In this document: piece by piece, positions 1 through 8,200 of the stretch
Layout of the letters: each line of letters begins with the position of its first letter
How positions within the stretch are numbered: position 1 is the first letter of the stretch
Assembly: GCA_023662875.1 (NCBI GenBank)
Contig: JAMPIG010000026.1
Coordinates: 1-40,031 of the forward strand
DNA length: 40,031 nucleotides
Reading direction: 5' to 3'
Source of the DNA: Roseburia sp.
GTDB lineage: Bacteria > Bacillota > Clostridia > Lachnospirales > Lachnospiraceae
Notes under the pieces: generated by a model
Databases searched by the model: none
Told to the model about the DNA's origin: nothing
The model's input: only the letters and a program-made list of their open reading frames with translations
Position numbers and translations under genes: made by a program

Positions 1-225
1 TCATAAGAGTCCCTGGTTACCATACCCTATTTTCTCACCCCGTGAAAAGTAACGCCGGACTGGTGTAAGTTATCAATTACCCAAACAATTCGGACGGACA
101 TTTCCGGTTCCGTCGTTTCTGATTTTCAGAAGAGCTGATTCAGCGAATAATCACAGGTTAAAGAAAAAGCAGGATGAGATACAGTGCACGGTATTTTTAT
201 GCTGCAGGGAATGGAGGGATGAAGA
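1..225. other. Window-edge region without a recognisable gene
   Basis: All three forward frames are closed by stops within about 25 codons and no conserved protein is recognisable on either strand. It should hold the 5' leader and perhaps the promoter of the Tad operon that follows, but no convincing -35/-10 pair is visible. A GGAGG at 213-217 is the only clear ribosome-site-like element. No TadZ/CpaE gene is present here. Confidence 0.5.
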
Positions 226-267
226 ATCAAAACAGAATATGAGGCGTCGGATTTTCTGCAGCGGCTG

Positions 268-1359
268 GTGGACGAGTATACGGCCCGAAAACAGCAGAGT
301 CTGCTGCAAATGAAGAAAGGGCTGGTATCGAAGGAGACCTTTCTGAAGGATGCCGGGGAACATATCAGAACTTATTATCACAGGAGCGAGAAGGAGGACG
401 AGGAGCTCTTAAAGGAGTTTGAGCAATATATCTTCGGTTACTCCCGGCTTTCCGAGCTGATTGACGATAAGTCCGTGTCGGATATCCGGGTTCTGGGCTA
501 TGATAATATCCGCGTAAAGCGGAACGGCAGGAGAATGCGGGCGGAGGTCTCCTTTCCGACGCCGCGGGAATACAGGCAGTTTATCGACTATATCGCCACA
601 AAAAATCAGGTCAATATTTCAAATCTGAACGCTATTCAACGATTTACGGACAATGAGAGTCATCCGGACTTTATTCTGCGTTTTACCCTGTCTATGCCTC
701 TGATCAACACTTCCAACGAGCCTTATCTATGTATCCGAAAGGTGCCGAAATTTTTCCCGCAGATGAAGGATCTAATCGAGCAGGGGATGATGTCGCAGGA
801 GACGGCGGAGCTTCTAATCAGCCGCTTCCGGGAAAGCTCCACTCTGATCTGTGGCGGAAATTCCTCCGGGAAAACCACGCTTTTGAACGCGCTAAAGGAG
901 ACGCTGCCGGACGACTGCGCGGTATTGGTAGCTCAGCAGGCGGAGGAGCTGACGACCCGCCGTCATCCGGATATGATGTTCCTGCATTCGCTCCCCGGTA
1001 CGGGGGAGCAGCAGGTCAGCTACGATCTGGAGCATATCAGTATCGCGGGATTGACTATGGATGTGGATTTCTTCATTGTGGGAGAGGTGAAGGGGGCTGA
1101 GGCGATTTATCTCTTGAATGCGGCTTATACAGGTCAGATCTGCGCCGCAACCATCCATGCGCCTTCCGCGGACAAGGCGACGGATAAGCTGGTGGATTAT
1201 TGTTTGGGGAAAAGCCGCTATTCCAGAGATGAGCTGATGAAGATGCTGGACTGCTTTAAGACGCTGATTTTTATGGAGCGCTATAAGGTGAAGGAGATTT
1301 TTGAATGTACGGGATGGGACGCGGAAAGCAGAAGCCTGCGCTGCCGCAGAATCCTGTAG
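268..1359 (+). CDS. cpaF: CpaF/TadA-type secretion ATPase of the Tad pilus
   Basis: VirB11/CpaF-family ATPase expected to power Tad pilus assembly from the cytoplasmic face of the membrane. In the 363-residue reading from GTG 268, the Walker A motif GGNSSGKTT spans residues 196-204 and the Walker B region with the family signature VGEVKGAEA spans 271-279. The N-terminal domain carries the family-typical SDIRVLGYDNIRVKRNG stretch at 71-87. The start is uncertain: GTG 268 has no ribosome site. The frame is open back to a stop at 220-222, and a GGAGG at 213-217 sits 8 bases before an in-frame ATC at 226, so translation may begin upstream at a rare codon. First gene of a tight operon; tadB starts 15 bases after its stop. 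Confidence 0.93.
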   Translation: MDEYTARKQQSLLQMKKGLVSKETFLKDAGEHIRTYYHRSEKEDEELLKEFEQYIFGYSRLSELIDDKSVSDIRVLGYDNIRVKRNGRRMRAEVSFPTPREYRQFIDYIATKNQVNISNLNAIQRFTDNESHPDFILRFTLSMPLINTSNEPYLCIRKVPKFFPQMKDLIEQGMMSQETAELLISRFRESSTLICGGNSSGKTTLLNALKETLPDDCAVLVAQQAEELTTRRHPDMMFLHSLPGTGEQQVSYDLEHISIAGLTMDVDFFIVGEVKGAEAIYLLNAAYTGQICAATIHAPSADKATDKLVDYCLGKSRYSRDELMKMLDCFKTLIFMERYKVKEIFECTGWDAESRSLRCRRIL

Positions 1360-1374
1360 CTTGGGAGGCGAAAA

Positions 1375-2304
1375 TTGAAAATTATTTTATTTTTATTGCT
1401 TTTTGCGGGATTTTTCCTGCTGTTTTATGAGATGAGAATGTGGAAGTATCTGGCTGGCGTTTTAAGAAAGACCAGAGAGGGCGTAGACGCGGCTGCCCGC
1501 CAGAGGAGCCTTGCGGATCGGCAGCAGCTGCTGGCCCTGCAGGAGGAGCATTCCTTTTGGCATCAGGCGGAGCAGCAGCTGCAGTACAGCGGTCTTCGGG
1601 GGAGGTTCCCGGGCATGACGGCGGAATGGTGGATTGTGGGGAATGTTCTTGGCGGCGCGGCGGTCTTTCTGACAGTGTCCCTGTTCTTTCATGTAAGGGC
1701 GGCCGCCGCGGCGGTGCTGTTGGCGGCTGCCGCGGAATATTACGGAATCAAAAAGCTGCGGGAGCGGAATCTGAAGCGGACGGAAAGAAACCTGATGAAG
1801 CTGCTGGATTTCCTGGGGAATTACAGCGTGACCTCGGGAGAGCTTACCGGAATTTTCCAGCAGGTCAGCAGATATGTGGAGGAGCCGGTGAAAGGCGTGC
1901 TGGAGCTTTGCTGCTATGAGGCGGCCACCACCGGGGACACGGAGATGGCGCTGCGGCTGATGGCGGAGAGGATCGAGCATCCGAAATTTAAGGAGCTGGC
2001 CCGCAATATGGAGATCAGTATGCGTTACAGTACGGACTTTTCCGTCCTGGTGGAGAGCAGCCGAAGGAGCCTGCGGGAGTACCTGAGGATGGCCCAGGAG
2101 CGCCGGGGGATGGTCAGGGAAGCGATGATCCATCTGGTATTACTGGTGGGGATGTCCGTGGCGGTGCTCTTTATGGTGGAGCGGCTGACGGGCGTGGATG
2201 TGAGATACCTGGTTACCGCCACCTGGCCGGGGAGGGCGGGAATAGCGGCTCTGGCTTTGATTTTTGCCGTATTCCGCGGGAGAATGTATGCTGGCGATGC
2301 GTAG
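1375..2304 (+). CDS. tadB: TadB-like inner membrane platform protein (T2SSF family)
   Basis: Probable polytopic platform protein of the Tad pilus machine, which transmits ATPase motion to the growing pilus. The 309-residue product has a membrane segment at about 2-17, a hydrophobic block near 85-120, a polar helical middle of the T2SSF type, and two further segments near 247-264 and 280-300. Start is TTG 1375, preceded by GGGAGGCG. It lies between cpaF and tadC, the usual order cpaF-tadB-tadC, which supports the call because TadB and TadC are poorly conserved in sequence. A 65-base gap without an obvious terminator separates it from tadC. Confidence 0.82.
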   Translation: MKIILFLLLFAGFFLLFYEMRMWKYLAGVLRKTREGVDAAARQRSLADRQQLLALQEEHSFWHQAEQQLQYSGLRGRFPGMTAEWWIVGNVLGGAAVFLTVSLFFHVRAAAAAVLLAAAAEYYGIKKLRERNLKRTERNLMKLLDFLGNYSVTSGELTGIFQQVSRYVEEPVKGVLELCCYEAATTGDTEMALRLMAERIEHPKFKELARNMEISMRYSTDFSVLVESSRRSLREYLRMAQERRGMVREAMIHLVLLVGMSVAVLFMVERLTGVDVRYLVTATWPGRAGIAALALIFAVFRGRMYAGDA

Positions 2305-2369
2305 AGACTTTCCAAGGCGGCAGGGATGGCACAAGGCCGCAGGAGCGGAAAAGAAGGAGAGGAAGCGGG

Positions 2370-3203
2370 ATGAAAGAGATTCGTTTTGTGACAGGGGGGA
2401 TTTCCCTGGCGACGGGAATACTGGTATTCCTGGCATTTTGGTTTATTCGGACCGGATGGCATCCGGAGAAAAAACTGCTGAAGGCCTACCGGGAGCTCTC
2501 CGGACTGATCCGGGAGACGGGAGGAAGCGGCGGGTTTTATCAGAAGAGCAAGAGGCGTCTGGAAAAAACAGGCGCGGCCTTTCACTACGGGAAATGGGTG
2601 GAGCCCCTTCGTTTTCTGGCTCTGCGGCTGGTGCTGGGGATGGCTGGAAGCTTCGCCGGAGCCGCGCTCCATCCGGTCTGGGGAATCGCCGCGTTCCTGT
2701 TCCTCTTTTTTCTGCCGTCCTGGCTGCTGAGTTATCTGAACAAGAGGGATAACGAGCGGTTGCTGCCGGAGCTGAAGCTGGTGTACCACTCGCTGGAGAT
2801 CCAGATCAAGGCGGGGGTCTATGTGACGGACGCGCTGGCGGAATGCTACGGGAGCGTACAGGAAAAACGGCTCCGGCAGGCGCTTTTGGAGCTGGCGGGG
2901 GATATCGTCATGAAGGCGGATATCTACGATTCGCTGGAGCGTTTCCAGGGGAAATTTGATAACCGATACGTGGACTCCCTCTGCATAACGCTTTTGCAGG
3001 CGCTGGAATCCGGACAGGCGGTGGAGCTGCTCCGGGACATCGGGGAACAGATTAAGGATATGGAGGAGACGGTGCTGGAGAGGAAGAAGGCGGCCCTGGA
3101 TCGCAGGATTACATTCTGTCAGCTTGGAGTGCTGACCGTAGTGCTGGGACTGGCGTTGTACGCCTGCGTGAGCTATATGTTCGGCGCAGCCTCGATCTTT
3201 TAA
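2370..3203 (+). CDS. tadC: TadC-like inner membrane platform protein
   Basis: Second T2SSF-type membrane protein, 277 residues. Hydrophobic segments lie near 7-26, 85-120 (two closely spaced) and 250-275. The cytoplasmic middle (about 125-245) is helical and charged, as in GspF/TadC proteins. The ATG at 2370 follows a purine-rich AGGAAGCGGG. In Tad systems TadB and TadC are thought to act together as the membrane platform, and both are present here in the expected order. The family call rests on size, topology and neighbours rather than on a diagnostic motif. Confidence 0.78.
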   Translation: MKEIRFVTGGISLATGILVFLAFWFIRTGWHPEKKLLKAYRELSGLIRETGGSGGFYQKSKRRLEKTGAAFHYGKWVEPLRFLALRLVLGMAGSFAGAALHPVWGIAAFLFLFFLPSWLLSYLNKRDNERLLPELKLVYHSLEIQIKAGVYVTDALAECYGSVQEKRLRQALLELAGDIVMKADIYDSLERFQGKFDNRYVDSLCITLLQALESGQAVELLRDIGEQIKDMEETVLERKKAALDRRITFCQLGVLTVVLGLALYACVSYMFGAASIF

Positions 3204-3303
3204 GGATAAAGGGCGGGTGAAAAACCGGAGAAGGAGAGGGCTGAAAAAGGAAAAATCAATAGGATGTTGCGATATGGAACAAACGAAAGGAGCGGGTATC
3301 AAT

Positions 3304-3540
3304 ATGAGAGAAATGTATCGAAGGTTCAGAGTGAAAATGGAATGTCTGGGAAGGTATTTGACGGCAAGCGCTTTCCGGCAGGAAAAGGGCATCGACGGAA
3401 TTCTGGTGACAGTAGGTCTGTGTATCATCGCGCTGCTTTTGTGCGTGGTGATGAAGGACAGCCTGACGGCCTTTATCAAGACGCTTGTGGATGCCATGAC
3501 CCTTAAGGCGCAGCAGATACTGACAGGGGTGACATCGTGA
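3304..3540 (+). CDS. Short Flp1-like pilin
   Basis: A 78-residue protein with a basic N-terminus, the stretch EKGIDGILVTVG, a single membrane segment and a short amphipathic tail ending at ALTLKAQQI-like sequence (MTLKAQQILTGVTS). Size, layout and position match the Flp1-like pilins of clostridial Tad loci, so it is the best candidate for the major pilin subunit. ATG 3304 is preferred because AAAGGAG lies 11 bases upstream; the frame is open back to a GTG at 3217 that lacks a ribosome site. Oddity: the glutamate normally found five residues after the prepilin cleavage glycine is not seen; the equivalent position after KG is leucine. The prepilin peptidase is encoded at 9422. Confidence 0.65.
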   Translation: MREMYRRFRVKMECLGRYLTASAFRQEKGIDGILVTVGLCIIALLLCVVMKDSLTAFIKTLVDAMTLKAQQILTGVTS

Positions 3541-3893
3541 AAAAAGAAGCCGGAAATGTAGGGGATTTTATGATGGTCTGTATTTGTATGCTGATGCTGA
3601 CGGCGCTGCTGACAGCTTATATGGACAGCGCGGGTCTGATCGACGAAAAAGCGGAAGTGAACCAGATTGCCAGAAAATATATCCTGAAGATGGAGTCGGT
3701 GGGAAGGCTGACAGAGGCGGATCGGGCGGGGCTTTGCGCAGAGCTGGAGGCGGCGGGCGCCGTGGAGGTGAGTCTGGATGGCTCCACCTTCGAGAGCGTC
3801 GGCTACGGAGAAGCGATCGTACTCTGTATCAGGGGAAAGCTGAGAGGGACTTATGAGTTTGAAGAAAAAAGAGTTTCGACTGCGAAGTACTGA
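3537..3893 (+). CDS. Small one-pass protein, DUF4320/pseudopilin-like
   Basis: 118 residues: short basic N-terminus, one membrane segment (about 10-30) and a small extracytoplasmic domain. GTG 3537 overlaps the stop of the pilin gene (GTGA), indicating translational coupling. It resembles the DUF4320-type small pseudopilin-like proteins of clostridial Tad loci in size and layout, but I see no diagnostic motif. A role as minor pilin or pilus assembly factor is inferred from position. Its 3' end overlaps the next gene by 41 bases in another frame. Confidence 0.55.
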   Translation: MKKEAGNVGDFMMVCICMLMLTALLTAYMDSAGLIDEKAEVNQIARKYILKMESVGRLTEADRAGLCAELEAAGAVEVSLDGSTFESVGYGEAIVLCIRGKLRGTYEFEEKRVSTAKY

Positions 3894-4458
3894 AAGCGGG
3901 CAGATCGGCTGGACAGCCGGACTTTGGCTGATTCTGTTTATGGGATGCTTCCTCTGCGCTTTATTACAGCTGGATGCGCTCAGGATGTCCGCCCAGTACC
4001 TGGAGGACGCGCTGGCCGCCTCCAATCTGGCGGCGGCCGTGATCGATGTGGAGGAATACGGGATTTCTCACCGCCTGCAGATTTCGGATCTGCAGGCGGC
4101 GAGGAGGCGTTATGAGACAGCGGTGAAGGGAAATCTTGGCCTGGACGAAAGCTGGGAATGTCAAAACAGGGGACTGATCTCCGGCCCGGTGCAGATCGTC
4201 AATTTTACGGTATATAACGTCAGCGGGGACGAGGTGGAAATCCATTATTTTGATGAAAACGGTGTTTTGAGCAGCAGTCGGGGAAGCCTGGGGCAGGTCA
4301 GGGCACCGAACGGGGTTTTAATCGAATCTACGGGGATCTACAGCGAGCTGCGCTATCATATCACAGGGTTTCTGGGCATGGAAACCGAAGCATACAAGGG
4401 AAAGCTGGCGGATGTGAAACGGACGCAGGAGGACGAGGAAGCGGCCGGGGACGCCTAA
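3853..4458 (+). CDS. TadE-like minor pseudopilin candidate
   Basis: 201 residues. A glycine-containing stretch ESGQIGWTAG precedes a single membrane segment (about 24-43), followed by a helical region and a beta-rich extracytoplasmic domain. This is the layout of TadE/TadF pseudopilins, and the gene sits among tad genes. ATG 3853 lies inside the preceding gene, so the two are probably coupled in translation. The C-terminus is acidic (EDEEAAGDA). No enzyme motif is visible; the assignment depends on topology and context. Confidence 0.55.
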   Translation: MSLKKKEFRLRSTESGQIGWTAGLWLILFMGCFLCALLQLDALRMSAQYLEDALAASNLAAAVIDVEEYGISHRLQISDLQAARRRYETAVKGNLGLDESWECQNRGLISGPVQIVNFTVYNVSGDEVEIHYFDENGVLSSSRGSLGQVRAPNGVLIESTGIYSELRYHITGFLGMETEAYKGKLADVKRTQEDEEAAGDA

Positions 4459-4546
4459 GCGCGGCGTGGCGGCGGAGGGAAAGAGGAAACCGACGGAAAA
4501 GGGAAATATAAAAACGGCGCGAGATGAAAAACAGGAGGAAACGGAA

Positions 4547-5215
4547 TTGAGGAGAAGAGAAAAAAAGCAGGGAAGGATTTCCCTGGATAAAAAGAGAGCG
4601 GGAGGAATCGCGGCGGCACTGGTTGCGGCGCTGGCGGTCTTTATTGCGATGCTGCAGGTGGAAAAGAACGCGATGACGAGCTATGAAAAGGGAACCGTAT
4701 ATGTGGCGGCCCGGGAAATTCCCAGGGGGCAGATGATTACGGAGGAGAATTACAGCCGATATTTTACGCAGCGTGAGTTGGAGAAATCCTGCATCGCCGC
4801 CACTGCCCTGCGAAGCCCGGAACAGATTACGGGGCTGGCGGCCGGCTTTGATATCGAGCCGGGGGTACTGCTGACGGAAGGGATGTTTGAAAAGCGAAGC
4901 GATATCCTGAAAACGATGAAGGAGCCTGTGGTAGCCGGGTTTAAGGCCGACGATCTTTACCAGGTGGTAGGCGGAACGCTCAGGGCGGGAGACAGGATCC
5001 ATATTTACCGCGTGACGGAAGGGGCGGAGACGGTTTTGGTCTGGGATAATGTATATGTGCAGGAGGTGTTTGACCAGACCGGTACGAGGATCGAAAACGG
5101 CGACGCGAATACGGCGGTGCAGCGGATCAATGTATACCTGGATAAAAAGGATGTGGAAACCTTTTATTCGGAGCTGGCGTCGGGAACCTTGCGGGTTGTG
5201 AAAAAAATAGACTGA
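4547..5215 (+). CDS. cpaB: CpaB/RcpC-like SAF-domain protein of the Tad pilus
   Basis: About 222 residues with a basic cytoplasmic N-terminus, one membrane segment and a SAF domain beginning with VYVAAREIPRGQMITEENY, the classic CpaB pattern. CpaB/RcpC proteins sit outside the membrane and in Gram-negatives contact the secretin; here they probably guide the pilus through the wall zone. TTG 4547 is chosen because AGGAGG at 4533-4538 lies 8 bases upstream. The frame is open back to a GTG at 4466 that has no ribosome site, which would add 27 lysine/glutamate-rich residues. Confidence 0.8.
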   Translation: MRRREKKQGRISLDKKRAGGIAAALVAALAVFIAMLQVEKNAMTSYEKGTVYVAAREIPRGQMITEENYSRYFTQRELEKSCIAATALRSPEQITGLAAGFDIEPGVLLTEGMFEKRSDILKTMKEPVVAGFKADDLYQVVGGTLRAGDRIHIYRVTEGAETVLVWDNVYVQEVFDQTGTRIENGDANTAVQRINVYLDKKDVETFYSELASGTLRVVKKID

Positions 5216-5243
5216 CGATTATCAGGAGGACAGGAGAAGAAAA

Positions 5244-8200
5244 ATGGTAAAAAAACAGGTGATATCATTTTGGAAATTGTTGCTTGGGACGCTCCTTTTT
5301 CTGGCGGGAGCGCTGGGAGGGAAGCTGTCCGTCAGGGCCGCCCAGACAATTTATAACAGCCCCTATGTCTCCTTTGCGCCGGACAGCAGGGCGTGGACTA
5401 CGAACGCGGGTCAAAAAAATATCACCTGGTATGCTAAGGGGACGACGGTGGATACGGGGATAAAATCGAAGCTGGCGGATCTCGGGCAGGGGGAACATTA
5501 CTATCTTTGCAAGAGGACGGGAAGCGTGCCGGTAGGGCGCTGGAAGGTGGCCCATACAGAGGGACAATGTGTTCATGACGGTTATACGGATGGCTATCAT
5601 AATCTTGACTTTAACAAGCAGGTCTGCCTGAAAAAGCATTATTCCGGATGGTTTGCCTATTGCGCGGACTGCGGCGGGGAGATTACCGCAGGATTAATCT
5701 ATATGAGTAAAGAAGCGGCGGAAAGCATCGATTATATAGAGGTTCAGGATGGACTGGACTATTATTACCTCTGCCCTTTCTGTAAAAATCTGGAGCAGGG
5801 CTATACCCTGTCCCACCGCTGCCGGCAGATTTCAGCGAACCGGTATCGCGTGGTATATGACGAGAATCATGTGGGCGTGGAGTTTGGTAATAACGGGATT
5901 CTGGAGGGGAGGATGACGCCCAGTATCCATATGTTCGGGAATGCGGAGCAATACGAAGGGAAAGTGGTCACCCCGGTAACTCATCTGACTGTAAACGCTT
6001 TCAGCCGTACCGGTTATCGGTTCGTCGGATGGAACACAAAGTCGGACGGGAGCGGCAGGGCTTTTTCCGACGGACAGGAGATTCTGAACCTGACGGAGGA
6101 AAACTGGGACGGAAGCGAGCAGAGCGCGGAGGGGACTGTGATTCTTTACGCCCAGTGGGAGCTTTCGGAGAGCATTCTGCAGATCGATCCCTGCGGCGGA
6201 AGCTATGAGGGGCGGCAGGGGATTACGGAAAAGGCCGGAGGCTATGGGACGACCTTCCGGCCGGATGCGGACTTGCTGATCCCGCCTTCGGGGTATCAGG
6301 TATCCTTTTCCTGCGGAGGCGGCGAGCCTCTGTCACCGGTGACAGGCAGCCTCCATTTTACGGAGTGGAGTATGACTCAGCCCTTCAGCGGTGTGTTTTC
6401 GGAGGGAGTCTATCGGTACGGCGGGCCGGGAAACACCAGGGATACCCTTCGGGCCTGCTATGCAGCCGACAGTATACTGCTCCCCAGGCCCGTAAGGGAA
6501 GGCTTTTCCTTTGGGGGCTGGTACTATGACAGTGAATTTACGCAGCCTGCGGGCGCGGCGGGAGATCCCTTTACGCCGGTGAGGGATGTTGTGCTTTATG
6601 CCCAATGGGTGGAGCTTGTCCTGAGCTCCGAGGATAATTACCAGGTGAACGGCGGAAAGGGAGCCGTAAATCTTCGGTGGAACCAGGCGGACGGAAAGGG
6701 TAAGACTTACCGGTTATACCAGAGCCGAAACGGGGCGGATTGGGCGCAGATCAATTCGGTGGACGATATCAGCAACGGAAAAACCGTGGATCTGCAGTTT
6801 TCCTTTTCCGGCGGAGAGGAGAAATACGTTGTGCCCTACGGAGGGATTTATACTCTGTCCCTGGCGGGGGCCCAGGGCGGGAACAACGGCGTCTTTTCAG
6901 GCGGCCTGGGAGGAAGCGTGACAGCGAGCTTTTATCTCTTCCAGGGGGAGGTCCTGACCGTCACAGTAGGCGGTCAGGACGGCTATAACGGCGGCGGAAA
7001 GGGAGAACGGTACGGAGCGGGAGGCGGTATGACCAGTATCTGTTCCGATCGCAAAGGACTCCTTCTGGTCGCCGGGGGCGGCGGGGGCGCGACTCCCCTG
7101 TCGGACGGTTACCCAGGCGGCTCAGACGCCGGACTTTTACCTGCCGGGCAGGCCGGAGAGGATGGAGCCTCCGGCGGAGGCGGCGGGTATCGGGGCGGTC
7201 TCTCGGGGGAGCTGATCCTGCATGAGCATTCTGAGACTCAGAAGGAGCTGGCGGTTCTGAAGAACGGGGAAGTGATTTATGTGACGGATTCCTGTCTGCA
7301 TACCCACACCGGAAACAGTACCGACGGCGGGGGCTGCTACGGGATCCGGGAGGATGTGTCTTACCAGGGCCCTTGCACGGTAAGCTGGTATATAGCAAAC
7401 GTTGTTGTCAACGAAAGCGGGTGTAGCTATCTACTGCCGGACGGCACAAGGTGCAATAAGTCCTGGACCTGGGCACATTATATTGAAAGCCATCAGTGCG
7501 ATACCTCCTGGCCCGGGAGCACACATGAATATTTCTGCGTTGACGGCCACTCGGGCTGGACGCCGACAGGAGCCGCGGGCTATACGCATACCGGAACCTT
7601 CCGTAAAACCGTTTACCGGAGAAACTGCGAGGCTGCGGACAGGGAGAATGGCTGGGAGGCCTCCGAGTGTAAATATGGCCTGAGCGACGGTCAGATTCTT
7701 TCAGCGCGCTCTTCCTACGGCGGAAGCAGCTACGTCAATACGGCGTATGCCCTGTCCTTTGAGATGACGGCGGGAAGCCGGTCGGGAGACGGCTGCGCGG
7801 CCTTGAAGGCGGAGGTCGTCGGTTTTCAGGATGTACCGGAGCTGAAGGGAGTCAGCGCCCCGGATCTGGAGGCACCCAGGCCGATAGACGAAAAGACGGT
7901 GGTGAAGCTTCCGTTGGACGACCGAAGAGTAACGATCCGATGGCAGGAGCCGGAGGATCTGGGTACAGTCTACTACCACAGGGCGGAGACTTATCTGCAG
8001 GGTTCGACAGCGGTGCTCTGTAATTCCAACGTAACAAAAAATACTCTGGTGTCCGGCGTAAAGGAATATCGCTATGTACTGGACGATCGGAAGGATACGG
8101 CAGCCGATCAGGGTGCCTGTCTTGCTGACCGACAGGTGACCGTTGAAGTGGGTCAGGAGACCAGGTATCTGCATCTGGCGGCGGTGGACGTCGCGGGGAA

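Noticed and set aside
2025-4025. A 666-codon minus-strand open frame
   Set aside because: Mirror of tad genes on the plus strand; composition is that of an antisense shadow in GC-rich coding sequence.
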